A stretch of DNA of 64,000 bases from Gentiana macrophylla (GCA_026214975.1 CM047805.1:63193368-63257367), one strand, 5' to 3'. Positions 35,282-46,625 are shown, counted from the stretch's first letter. Program-made: numbers and translations. The notes: a model not told the origin generated them from the letters alone.

Positions 35282-35433
35282 GAAAGAGAGAGAGCAGCCA
35301 GAAACGACAAATTTGGTCGTCCAACATTCACATTTATAATATAACTCTAAGTTATGAGAAAGAGAGAGAGCAGCCAGAAACGACAAATTTGGTCGTCCAA
35401 CATTCACATTTATAATATAACTCTAAGTTATGA
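35282..35433 (-). repeat. Perfect tandem duplication of the Helitron 5' terminus (2 x 76 bp)
   Basis: 35282-35357 and 35358-35433 are identical by eye. Each starts GAAAGAGAGAGAGCAGCC and ends CTCTAAGTTATGA, that is, begins TCATAACTTAGAG on the Helitron strand. The second copy abuts T at 35434, giving the A|TC junction. Identity implies a recent event. Confidence 0.88.
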
Positions 35434-35539
35434 TAAATATGTGTGTGTATATATATATATTACATATACATATATAATTTTTGACAAAGTGTTGAACATG
35501 AACAATTAATTCAAGGTACTTGTCCGTGTCCGTGTTTAG

Positions 35540-36250
35540 TGGGCTAGGAGAGAGTAGAAGTTGTGAGGGAACCTTCTTTGAAAATACTTAAGTGCCTAGT
35601 TAACAATTAATAATCAACGTATTTGTGTAGTTAAAAGATCAAACGTCATGTCATTCTTAGTAAGACACAGATTTATATCGGCGATGTGTGGGCGTTTTGA
35701 AGGTGAACAACATTGCTGACCTCTAAATGACTTAATGGCTAAAAGGCAGTGGAGGAACTTCACCGAACGTGTATGCATACCGGGGGAAACCCGGGACTAT
35801 CGGTCTAACCCACTGTAGTCGGCAAGGATATCTTCAGGTGTATATATACCATGTGCAGTGCCATTGGATGCTGATGTAACAAAGATAAACTAAGCTAGAA
35901 ACTAATATTCACGACATGTTGATAAGCATGAAGTGAACCCTAGAGTTGTGTCAGTCACATAAATACAACCTAATCATATTAACGTAAATATTTTCGTTGT
36001 AGAACTTAATTAGTCATTAGCTTCTTTCTCTTTACTAAATACGTTGTACTTACCTCCTTTGCATGTTTGTTTTGCATGCATTGTGGGGTGAGAAAACAAA
36101 CAAGTTGACCAAGATTAGATGACGACTTTTGATGACATTGATCTCGAGGATGCTTATACTCTATCTCCTCTGTAAATGTTGTACTATAATAAGTTGTATT
36201 TAGTTTCAGACTTATTGTACTTTCTTTCAAGGTCCTTGTAAGACAAGTGT
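35540..36250 (+). repeat. Divergent partial LTR related to the 52.5-61.9 kb gypsy element
   Basis: It is collinear with 53930-54600 of the large LTR. Shared blocks include TATCGGCGATGTG, AGTGGAGGAA(A/C)TTCA, ATGCATACCGGGG, AACAAAGATAA(A/G)CTAAGCTAGAAAC and GTACTTACCTC. The 5' third of the LTR and the internal region are absent, and divergence is much greater than between the two LTRs of that element, so this is an old fragment of a sister element. Confidence 0.8.
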
Positions 36251-36442
36251 TGTAATTTTTCCTTTGAGACCTCGCACTGTTACATATCCGGTAGATACAA
36301 ATTTTAAAAACTAAGAAGACATTCAACCTCTTTTTTATATCACACATACACGCGAGATTTGAAGAACATAGTTGTAAATTGGATTGTGAGCTCGAGCAAT
36401 AAATTAACGAATATAGCCCAAATACAAGATTTAGTTTATTTA

Positions 36443-36831
36443 GGAGGGTTCTATTGACACCCCCAGTTTTACTATCGACACCCCTTTTTGATTATTTTTT
36501 TTCTACTTCCGGCCCCACACATATATTCTTTTTTTTTTACTTCCGACACCACACTAGAAACGTCAGTTTCACTAACGTTCCTTTCGATATGAACATCAGT
36601 GGATTGACGTTATTAAGTAGTGACACTTTTATAACGTAAACGCCGCCACAAGAACTTTGGTTTTGAGCAAAGAACGTCGGTGTCGGCGACTTTGATTTTT
36701 CAACAATAACGCCGGCGTCGCATCGATGGCGTTATGTTCATTAAAAATAATCATGGTACCGAAATAATTTTTTATGGTGTCGAGAGTAATAGAGTGTCAG
36801 TTGTAAAGATGAAGGTGCCAATATAACCCTC
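36443..36831. mobile_element. MITE of 389 bp with 8-bp target duplication
   Basis: Terminal inverted repeats GAGGGTTCTATTGACACC (36444-36461) and, inverted, GAGGGTTATATTGGCACC (36831-36814) match at 16 of 18 positions. The direct repeat TTTATTTA lies outside both ends (36435-36442 and 36832-36839). An 8-bp TSD fits hAT-type MITEs, though the TSD is low in complexity. The interior is non-coding, with repeated AACGTCAG/GACGTT-like motifs. Confidence 0.7.
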
Positions 36832-36839
36832 TTTATTTA

Positions 36840-37307
36840 TTAAACAAACAAGAACGAACTAATTCGCGTATTAAACAAACACGAAATATGTATTTACAAC
36901 TATAAAATAAAAATTGGTTTGAAGATCTTCACCGAACCCGCCAATAACACATTGGTTCAGTAATAATTACCGTGACCATTAAACCGTAGGTTTCGGGTTT
37001 GAGTCCGGAAAAAAAAATGTATTAGTATATTGTGTAGTATTCGTAAAAAAAAATTTAAAAATTAAAAATCAAACATTCCCGGAACCTCAAAATGCATTTT
37101 CTCTCAAAGATATACTTTCGATTCCAAGAATACAAAGCTGCCGTGGAAGTGGAAGTGCTCATTCATACCCAGTGCGAAGATGGTTTCCGAGTACCCAGTG
37201 CTGCACTGACTCGTGTATTGCAGTAGTCTTCTGACTTCGTAACAATCCCGAGGTATATCTCTCGCCTAAATTTTCATCTGCGACACTTCATTTTAGATCC
37301 AATCCAA
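36840..37307. other. Upstream region of the PPR gene
   Basis: AT-rich to about 37080, then a more balanced stretch up to the ATG at 37308 that is probably 5' leader. No clear TATA box could be singled out. Confidence 0.4.
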
Positions 37308-40230
37308 ATGGTATACTTTATATTGAAGGGAAATTCTTCTGCAATTTTTGCATATTATGGTGCTTCTGTCTGCCGCGAAAGTAAAGGTAATTGCTTTATG
37401 CTTTTTGGGTTTCGTTATGTAAGCAATAGCCCTGAAATCAAGCCGATTAAACTCTTAATAAATGATGTGAAAAATGTTGATGATGCTCTGAGTTTGTACC
37501 ATCAGATGATCCGAATGAATCCTCGCCCTTACACTGTTCAATTCAATCAGCTTCTAGGGCATGTCTCTAAGATGAAAGAGTACCCGACTACACTCTCACT
37601 TTTCAGAGACATGTGTTCAGTAGGGATTTTGATTGATAACTGGACAATGAATATTGCAATCAACTGTTTTTGCATTTTGAAACGCATGGATTTTTGTTTT
37701 TCGATTTTGGGTTCGTTCTTCAAGCACGGTCACAAGCCAGATTCGGCCACCTATGCCACCATACTTAAAGGTCTCTTTAGACAACATCGGGTCTATGAAG
37801 CACAAATTCTGTTGCAGAAGATATTTAATGAAAAGTTATGTGAACTGAACAGTGTCTCGTACAGCACTGTGGTTGATGGGCTTTGTAAGACGGGTAATAC
37901 GAGAAAAGCTATTGAATTACTGCGAATAATGGAGAAAGGGAAGTATAAGCCACGTGTTTATGATTACAGCACTATCATCCACAGCTTGTGCATGGATAAT
38001 AACGTAGATGCAGCTCGCGGCCTCTTAGAAGAGATGATTGAAAAAGGTATCTCTCCTAGCGTTATCACCTATAATGGCATGATCTATGGTCTGTGTAATC
38101 TGGGCAAATGGAAAGATGCTGCGGTTCTACTCAATGAGATGGTTAAAATCAATATTTCTCCAGATGTTGTTACATACAATGCAATGGTTGATGCCTTTTG
38201 CAAGAATGGAAGGATAGAAGAGGCAGCAGATTTAGTCCAGACCATGACGCAGCAAGGTATCAGTCCAAATGTTGTTACATACACCTCAATGGTTGATGCC
38301 TTTTGCAAGGATGGAAGAATAGAAATGGCAAAAGATTTAGTCAAGACCATGATGCAGAAAGGTGTCAATCCGGATGTTGTTACATACACCTCAATGGTTG
38401 ATGCCTTTTGCAAGGCCGGAAGGAAAGTAGAGGCGAATGATTTAGTCATGACCATGATGCAGAAAGGTGTCAATCCAAATGTTGTTACATACACCTCAAT
38501 GGTTGATGCCTTTTGCAAGGATGGAAGGATAGAAGAGGCAACAGATTTAGTCAAGACCATGATGCAGAAAGGTGTCAATCCGGATGTTGTTACATACAAT
38601 ACAATGGTTGATGCTTTTTCCAAGGCTGAAAAGATAGAAGAGGCAAAAGATTTAGTCAAGACGATGACGCAGCAAGGTGTCAATCCGAATGTTGTTACAT
38701 TTAACGCTTTGATGGATGGGTATTTGTTGCAAGGTCAAATAGACAAAGCAAGAGAAATTTTCAATTCCATCATGTCTCTGGGTGATGCTCCAGACGTGAT
38801 TAGCTATAATATAATCATCAACGGATACTGTCAGAAAAAGAGAATAAGGGAGGCAATGAATTTATTTCAAGAAATGTCCCAGAAAGGCTTATCTCCTAAT
38901 ATTAAAACATATAACTGTATATTGCAAGGTTTCTTTTCTGCTCATGACTTTGCGTTTGCTGAGAAAATATACAATCATTTGCTAGGAGCTGGCATCGCTC
39001 CCAACTCTTACACTTTTTGTGTTCTATTGGATGGGTTGTCAAAGAATGGACTTGTTGACGATGCGCTGCAACTTTTACAGACAATAGAAACTACTGGAGT
39101 TTATCTTCACTTATCTATGTATACCATTGTCATTGATGGACTCTGCAAAAGTAGGAATCTAGCTAGAGCTCAAGCCATTTTCAGTAGTCTTCCTGCTAAA
39201 GGATTACATCCTGATGTTGTTACATACAATGCAATGGTTGATGCCTTTTGCAAGGATGGAAGGATAGAAGAGGCAAAAGATTTAGTCAAGATCATGATGC
39301 AGAAAAGTGTCAATCCGAATGTTGTTACATACAATGCAATGGTTGATGCCTTTTGCAAGGATGGAAGGATAGAAGAAGCAACAGATTTAGTCCATACCAT
39401 GACGCAGCAAGGTATCAGTCCAAATGTTGTTACATACACCTCAATGGTTGATGCCTTTTGCAAGGATGGAAGGATAGAAGAGGCAAAAGATTTAGTCAAG
39501 ACCATGACACATCAAGGTATCAGTCCAAATATTGTCACATTTAACACTTTGATGGATGGGTATGTGTTGCAAGGTCAAATAGAGAAAGCAAGAGAAATTT
39601 TCAATCCCATCGTGTCTCTGGGTTATGCTCCAAACGTGATTAGCTATAATATAATCATCAATGGATCTTTGTAAGAAAAAGCGAATAAGAGAGGCAATGA
39701 ATCTATTTCAAGAAATGTCCCAGAAAGGCTTATCTCCTGATATTAAAACCTATACTTGTATATTGCAAGGTTTCTTTTCTGCTCATGACTTTGCGTCTGC
39801 TGAGAAAATATACAACCAGTTGCTTAAAGCTGGCTTCGCTCCTAACTTTTACACTTATTGTGTTTTATTGGATGGTTTGTCAAAAAATGGACGTGTTGAC
39901 GATGCGCTGCAACTTTTACAGATGATAGAAACTGCTGGAGTTCATCTTCATTTATCTATGTATACCATTGTCATTGTTGCACTCTGCAAAAGTAAGAATC
40001 TAGCTAAAGCTCAAGCTGTTTTCAGTAGTCTTCCTGCTAAAGGATTACATCCTGATGGTGTCGCATGCTTGGCCATGATAAAAGGGTTTTGTGCACTGGG
40101 TTTGCTAGAGGAGGCTAAAGAGTTTCTTTCAGATTTCAAAAGAAACGGTTGTGAACCAAATGGCGCCTCATACAAAGTAATGTTTCAAGAATCTCTTAAA
40201 CGTGGCGAGGCAATGATAAAGTTGAAATGA
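37308..40230 (+). pseudogene. P-class PPR protein gene, Restorer-of-fertility-like, broken by one frameshift
   Basis: The frame from 37308 is open for 788 codons (to 39674). A single-base insertion near 39666-39672 then shifts the frame, and the rest continues from about 39668 to the stop at 40230. Together there are about 26 tandem 35-residue repeats from about residue 78 onward, all P-type, with no E, DYW or other C-terminal domain. The N-terminus is plausibly an organelle-targeting peptide; family members bind organellar, usually mitochondrial, RNA. Two blocks of repeats (38170-39200 and 39215-40060) run in the same order and nearly match at the base level, with consecutive VDAFCK repeats made of near-identical 105-bp units. 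If unspliced and uncorrected, the gene yields a protein lacking its last five or so repeats, which could still fold. Confidence 0.88.
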
Positions 40231-40337
40231 CGCTTTGACGAAAAGTTGATGTGCATTTCGAAATTGTAAAAATATTGTGTTCTTGAACTGCAATTCTGAA
40301 TAAGATGCTGATTCGAGGTTCGATTTTTCGGGCAATC

Positions 40338-42248
40338 AGTGGCCATCCTGCTGTCAACATTGGAAATCTAAGATTGTTGTGTTTGGAGGTCTGTTGGACA
40401 AGAAATTTCTCAACGACATCTTTGTCTATGATATTGGTAAGCTTCAATTTGGTTATTTTCTTAAAATTTTGGTATAGCGAAATTCCGGGTTAAACTTACT
40501 ATTGTCCCAACTTCAGCTACTGAAAATAAAAAATAGAAAAGTTAACAAAGCGGATGGGATGTAAAGAGCTGATCAAATGGGATGTTTTTGGTTGACTTGC
40601 TTGTTACTGGACATTTAAGAAGAAGTTTTGGATTCACAATGTCTGATTCGAGTGTGGTTGGTTTCTGAGCTCACTTAACTTTGAATCCATGTTTCAGACA
40701 ACAAATTGTGGTTCCAGCCGGATTGTAGTAGTTCTTCTGATGAGCAGGTGGGCCCTTGCCCCATGGCTTTTCACATTGCAGTTTCATTTGAATGTCATAT
40801 GTTCATATTTGGCGGGAGGTCTGGCAGTCAAAGGTTTTCTCTTTTTGGACTCTAGGTTTCTTGTGCTGATTGGTTTTATTATGCCTAATGCCGAATGTAG
40901 TTGTGAATGTTTGAAATAATTTTAAAATGGATGGATTTTGCAGGTTGTGGGATTTCTGGGTCCTAGACACATGTGAGGGATTATGCTTTCTTTATACTTT
41001 TTAGTCTGAAGATTGAAAAACTTTCTATCTATGTATTAGAGCCATGACTACGGAATTAATAATCGGTATCTTTAATGTTGTCCATTTGTTCTAGACATTT
41101 GGCAATGGTCAGAGCTTGGAAGTTTTGGAGATTTTGCTGCAGCATCAGCCATCGGCATCTGCAAAATTGTAATGTAAAGTTTGATAGCTAAATAATTCAT
41201 GTTGCTGTTGTCTTATTGTATATTGGCTCTGGAAGTTTAGCAAGTTGTAGTTTTTGCAGGTATGGTGGCTGGGATGGGAAAAAATGGTTGTCGGATGTAT
41301 ACGTCTTAGACATGAGTAATTATGAGTCATTTGATGTTGTTCTAAGGTGATGTCATGTTAACTTCGATCTTAAGAGTTAAGTTTTTTTTTCGTTTCTTTT
41401 TCCCTTAATTTTCTTTCTTGCAGTTTCTCTTGAATGGACAGAGTTATCTGTAACCGTATCATTGCCGCCTCCTTCTTATCTTTGTTTTTTTTGCTTCCTT
41501 TGAGTATTTATACTAACACGTAAACCATGAGAAACAAAGTGTTATGTATTATTCAAGGAGGTTTCATATATCCTTTTTCTATGTGCATACAATGTTTCTC
41601 TGGCCAGTGAGCCTTCTATTGCACCTGTCATATATATGCAATTCAGCACTTTCACTTCCGGGAAAACCCTTTTCTCTTATGATATGCTTCACATACGTGT
41701 TCTTGTTACTTTCATAATTGCGGCTATATATTATTGAACCATTTTGTCCTTTAGAGAAAAGCTAAAATCACACCCAAGATAGAAACATATCTTGATTACC
41801 ATGCATGATTGGTGCATTTGATATTGAGCAATGAAATGAAACTCTGCATGACAAAATTTCCAATGTGAATGAATGATGTGTGAAGTCTAACTATCTGTCC
41901 AATATATTCAAAGAAGAAAAGAGAATGATCACTTGCATTCCTCTTCCTTCTCCTATCGTTCCACGTCATTCACGTTATTTTTTTCACTCAAAAGTTTTAA
42001 TTACTCTTTGATATCTTCTATTCTACGCGGTCGCGCCCATTATGAAAAGACATGTTTTATTAATGTATTTCCTATTCTCTGCAGTGGCAGAAGTATATTC
42101 TATACCACCTTGTTAGTGTAAGTTTCGGTATGTTTGAAATGGTTACATATTAATGCACTAGTGTTATTATATCATGCAGGAGGTGGATCGAGGACCTATC
42201 ATATCATGGGTGATTTATAGGGCTTTAAAGGGTCTGATTGAAGAAGGT
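40338..42248 (+). pseudogene. Kelch-repeat protein gene copy, degenerate, intron-containing
   Basis: Exon-like segments in order: 40338-40436 (SGHPAVNIG, frameshift, then KIVVFGGLLDKKFLNDIFVY, followed by GGTAAGC); 40698-40833 (HIAVSFECHMFIFGGRSGSQ); 40944-40970 (DFWVLDT); about 41094-41165 (DIWQWSELGSFGDFAAASAIG); 41260-41325 (YGGWDGKKWLSDVYVLDM); about 41424-41475 (SLEWTELSVT); and 42179-42247 (GGGSRTYHIMGDL, stop, GFKGLIEE, GGT). This is the order of a plant kelch-repeat (galactose-oxidase-like beta-propeller) family. A frameshift, a deletion in the DIWQW exon and a TGG-to-TAG change show it is dead. Retained introns make it a genomic duplicate rather than a retrocopy. The 5' and 3' parts are missing. 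Confidence 0.8.
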
Positions 42249-43019
42249 ATTATATACTCTTCCTTTGCTTCATTAGCTTAATTTGTGTATCTTTTCCTTC
42301 TGCTGCTTTTTGCTTCTTTGTTATGCATTGTGTTGTTCGGTATCTCTTCTAGTGAAATCTTCTCCCTCCCTCATAGTTACTTTGGGATTGTCTGTCATTC
42401 GCTATTCTTCACCTCACCGGAGGAGGGGCATCATCAATGTTTCTTATGTGGATTGAAATTTTCGAGTTTTGTCATGCATGTCCAATATAATTTGCTTGAT
42501 TTAGGTCGTTTGTTTGTTTGTTTGTTTGTTTATAAATAGGATGATTTCTGATGCTTTATTTTGCATCGTATGATTCTTCTTGCAATTTGCAATTTAAGTC
42601 ATTTGTTTCTTTGTTGTGGGCATGCCTTCACATCTGGATGACGACAGTATGTATACGTCTCATATTCTTCTTCTAAATGCCTTTCTGCTACTCTGCTTAG
42701 TACATTTGCCATGAATCGGGCTTTAAAATTAATGAAAGAAAATTATATTTCTCTTTACCGTTGGGACCGTTGGTCATCCAACTACCATTTTACGTCAGCA
42801 AAGCAATGCTGTTGTGTTTTGCCTTTCAGTTAATTACATTGCAAGTATTTTAAAAAAGGAAGGTGTTTTGTGTTGTAACTTGTAATCACTTCATGGAATG
42901 AGAATTATCTCAACTTTTTACCACATAATTGTTCTATCACCTTCATCTCCTTATTTCTGTCTCCTTTACCCTCTAATGTCTGCAATTTAGTTATAATTTA
43001 CAGTTTGTTTCGTGACATT
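42249..43019. other. Spacer, AT/T-rich
   Basis: It holds a (GTTT)n microsatellite at 42508-42532. The last 100 bp or so may be the end of an LTR (ending TTCGTGACA before the primer-binding-site-like motif). No gene. Confidence 0.4.
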
Positions 43020-43620
43020 TGGTATCAGAGCCATGTGGATCAATGGCAGAAAGTTGAATTAACAGAAGAAGATGTAATGGTAGAAATTCTGGAGCTGCAG
43101 GGCTGGCTTAAAAATATATGAGTTGAACTTGAAGGCAGTTCCAAGCTTAGTTCGCGATTTGACATACATGATTCTAGCTCGGATGCAATCAATATTATCA
43201 CCATCATTATGACCATATCGTTCTGCCCTTTGATACTTTTCAAGATCGATTTCCTCACAAGCAAGTCATTCGTATTTCTATATATGTACACACCAAGAGA
43301 TTCTTCTCTTGTTGGGAGGGTCAGTGTAAGTTGAAAGGCCAATAATAAAGGGGTACAAAAGCTAGGAATATGGATTCGGGATTTTGTGTTTGTAGCAACA
43401 AGAAACCGCCTATCATCACAACCCTTGATTGGAAAATCATCCTTATTCCTTAAACTTGCACTTTTATTGTCTTCAGAACGAGTCAATCATTTAGGGACAA
43501 CAATCAGAGGGTTTAAGAAATTAGTTTTTTTTATTTTATTTTTTATTTTTAACCAATATCTGTTCATACTTCATACTGCTACTGGCTTTGGGATTTTGGT
43601 GCTGAGAAATAAGAATAATT
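43012..43620 (+). mobile_element. LTR-retrotransposon scrap with primer-binding site
   Basis: TGGTATCAGAGC at 43020-43031 follows an LTR-like end (GTGACA). Downstream there is only short coding-like sequence (WQKVELTEEDVMVEILELQG read from about 43045). The scrap ends with about 38 bp at 43581-43619 that nearly match 6588-6626, just past the end of the copia fragment near the window start. The family is not identified. Confidence 0.5.
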
Positions 43621-44990
43621 GAGTTTCAATGCAGAAAACTGATTACATATCATGCCCCAAATCAGGATTATTAACCGACCTTTAACTTAATTCTGGTCTA
43701 CATTTCTCTTTTGATGTCCTGCAAAATTAGCATCTCACCTTAAAAAAAAAAAAAACAAAAAAAAAAAAAATTAGCATCTCTATGTCTGGCTGTGGTGACA
43801 ATAGTTGGATTGAGTTAAGAGTTTGGATGATTTATTTTGGATCAAACTCAGTATTTGAAGACAAAAAGTCGAGACTATAAAGTTGAACTTCGGGTAAGTC
43901 CGTGATGACCTGATTTAAGGCTTGAAGTTCAAAAGTTAATGTGATGAAGAAGACTTCAAGTGATTTTAAATATGGTGTACTCTGATCACATCAAATATGT
44001 TCAGATGAATTGGAGTCTGCTGATCCAACAAATCAAACATATCAACAAGTCATTACACGCAGTAAGCTGAATGAATATTACAATACGTTCAGCTGAGCCA
44101 AGTACTACTCGGCAGATCAAATGTTGAATATTCGAAGGGCAATTTTCAAAATAATGATCGTATATCCTTAGCTGGCATCAATGGAGAATATTTGAATAAC
44201 GGTTATATTTTTCCCCAACTGCAACCCTGCTCCTCTTCTTCGTATTTTTGTTTCTTTTACTTTGCTTAATATAACCAATGCATTCTACGAACATAGTATA
44301 TTTAAAGAAGGAAAAATTAGTTTATAGTCCACTTTTTCCTCTTTAATTAACTGCTAATCCACTTTCAATTTTTTAACAGATTAATGACAAATAAATTCCA
44401 CCGGACGAATATACCCCTATTTTTCTACCGTGTATCATATCCAATTTCATTCTTCTTTGTGGGCAAAATAAAATCTACTAAAAGGTTCCGAAGCCATGGA
44501 GGCAGATCGATTCTTTCAATTACGGAGTTAGTAGCCGCCACACTTGCTGTCCGATCTAAAATTGTCGCACTTGCTATCAGATCGATCGGATTCCTCCTCT
44601 CGAAAATCTGCACAAACAGCTTCTCCGACGTCGACATTTTCTTTTGCAGCGAAGAAGGCAGATTTTGATTTGTGAGCAAGAAAATCTGCATTTCTTTCGT
44701 GAAACATCTTTTAATCTTCAATTTGGATGATGAGTTCGTTGTTTATTTGATTGTGACTATGCCGAACAGAGCTGAGGTTAGAAATGGAAGTTTTTCCTTT
44801 GCAAATGAATGGGTTGCTGCATTGTAGTAGTAGTAGTTGCTGCATTATCTTTGAAGTTTTCCCATTGTCAATGTAGTAGTAGTATGCTTATTATGTAGTC
44901 TGGTTAGAGAGAGAGAGAGACCTGTATATCATCGTATTAAACAAGTCAAAGATAATGCCTAGCTACGAAGAAGAACATGCACATGTGGCA
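43621..44990. other. Spacer with simple repeats
   Basis: There are an A-rich tract at 43741-43770, TAGTAG repeats near 44827-44835 and 44874-44882, and a GA run at 44906-44922. Overlapping opposite-strand ORFs at 44384-44721 have no family resemblance. Confidence 0.4.
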
Positions 44991-45650
44991 AATTGAACGA
45001 ATCATTTGCTAAGGATCTTTTGATTGAAAAAGGATTTGCTACTTTTTCAAAACTTGTATGTATGTATGTATGTTCATTCAACTACAACATTTTGTTTCAA
45101 TGTGAACAAAGTGCACAAACACCGAAAAGAAGAAGAAGAAGAATGAAGAGTATGGTGTTAATTTTCCTCAAATATATCTTTGGTGTGTGGTTTGCTTAAG
45201 TCATCTCATTTGTGTTTAGGTAATGGTTCTTCCTCTTCGCTTTTCGGAGATTGATGAGCAAGATCAAGAAGAAGTGGCTATGTGTTTGATGATTTTATCT
45301 AAGGGTTCTAGCGGGGTGGGGTGGGTGAATTTGTAGAATCTTTCGACAATCAACTGATGTTTTAGAGACTAAATCATCTTCTATTGAGACTAAAACCGCT
45401 TGAAATCCCGTCTTTGTTCAAGTTGTTACCCGTAAGCTAATAAAATGGATAGTAAAGCCGGAGGTTAATAAGCAAGAAAGCTCGATTCAGTTACTATTTG
45501 GATGAATGTGTTGAAAAAGCGAATCGACATGTCTTTTGAAGGATTTTTCAAGAATGCAATTTGTTTATGAAGCCAAGAACAAGTGGCCTAATGTGATTGA
45601 ACCCAAGAACAAGAAGAGGCCTAAAAGAAATGATCCTAAAGAAAAGTAGT
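44991..45650 (+). pseudogene. Possible degenerate C2H2 (ZAT-like) zinc-finger gene remnant
   Basis: Scattered peptides in shifting frames resemble the non-finger parts of plant ZAT transcription factors: ESFAKDLLIEKG near 44997, a basic KRRRRRMKS near 45125, and EEVAMCLMILSKGSS near 45270-45310, which recalls the conserved EEVAxCLMMLS stretch. I could not find convincing QALGGH zinc fingers downstream. The match is weak and may be fortuitous. Confidence 0.25.
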
Positions 45651-45774
45651 ATTGAAACATGCTCCGAAAGTTAAGTAAATATGAGTGCTTGAACTGGTGA
45701 GAAAACATTGATTCATATCAAGGACTTGGGGACATAGACCTTGGAACAAAAATCGAAAGCGAGAGTCATTTTGA

Positions 45775-46625
45775 GCACGACATCGAGCATCGACATCGAG
45801 CATCTTGCGACATCGACATCGCTGATATCTTTGGTGCCTTAATGCAATAGATAGACCTAGTTCATAGGCTTACTATGTGCCTTGGCGTCTTTGAGGTTTT
45901 TGATCTACATTGTATCATCATGTAATAGATAGCCTAGTTCATAGGCTTATCGAACTTGTAATTCATCACCTTGTGAATTCGGGCATGATAATTTAGTTCT
46001 TTGAACTTGAATATCCTTCTTATAATTTGGCCGATAGTTCAGATCGTTTTCAGCTTGTATTGATCTTCTATGTATTACCTTTTAGTCTCGATGTACTATT
46101 GTACTAAATCTATGATCGTTGTATCGATCTTCTATGTATTAACTTTTAGTCCGATGTGCTTTTAGGCTTAATTCAAGTGATTAACTATGAACACCGCATG
46201 TTATAAACACCACACCTTAATCAAGTTATCTCATTAATGATTCTATCTCTTCTAAATTGTATCATATAAACCAATTTAACACGGTGTGTTAGTGTATCTG
46301 GATTTTGCATTTGGAGAATGATCTTTATCTCAGATAAAGACCTTACAAAGAAATTCAGGTGATTAAATAGCTTTGATGACGGTAAATAGAGACTAAACAA
46401 GCGTAGAAATCTTTTTTTCTTTATTTTTCATGTTGTTAATCGATGTACATATTGTACTAAATCTATAGTTTGTTGTACTTGCTATTAATCACTGAGTTTT
46501 TTTAACGATCCGGTGGAATGTTCTCCGCATATTCTTGTATAATCTGACATCGACATCGATACTACCGACATCGATACTACGACATCGAGCATCGATACTC
46601 ATCGACATCGACATCGACATCGTGT
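45775..46625. repeat. Two clusters of GACATCGA-type short repeats
   Basis: Clusters at 45776-45828 and 46548-46622 consist of reiterated (C)GACATCGA(G/T)(C/A)AT motifs, about 700 bp apart. Between them is AT-rich sequence with two TTGTA-CGATCTTCTATGTATTA copies near 46055 and 46120. Confidence 0.75.

Larger units (their letters stand above)
23154..35433 (-). mobile_element. Putative autonomous Helitron, about 12.3 kb
   Basis: Read on the minus strand, the element begins TCATAACTTAGAG after A (plus 35434 is t) and ends in CTAG followed by T (plus 23157-23154, then a at 23153). This is the TC...CTRR structure inserted in an AT dinucleotide that Helitrons show. A hairpin with 6-bp stems CTGTGC/GCACAG and a 3-nt loop lies 8 bp inside the CTAG end (plus 23166-23180). 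It carries a RepHel gene and an RPA1-like gene, both on this strand, the gene set of autonomous plant Helitrons. The 3' end is well supported; the 5' end rests on the TC/A rule and a 76-bp duplication, and is less certain. Confidence 0.8.

Noticed and set aside
38084..39505. Antisense ORFs of 199 and 111 codons opposite the PPR gene
   Set aside because: They are mirror frames of the 105-bp PPR repeats: a period divisible by three keeps an antisense frame open. Their repeated peptide has no protein family character.
38170..39510. Regularly spaced near-identical repeats, CRISPR-like at first sight
   Set aside because: The period is 105 bp, the units encode PPR motifs, and there are no unique spacers; the genome is eukaryotic.
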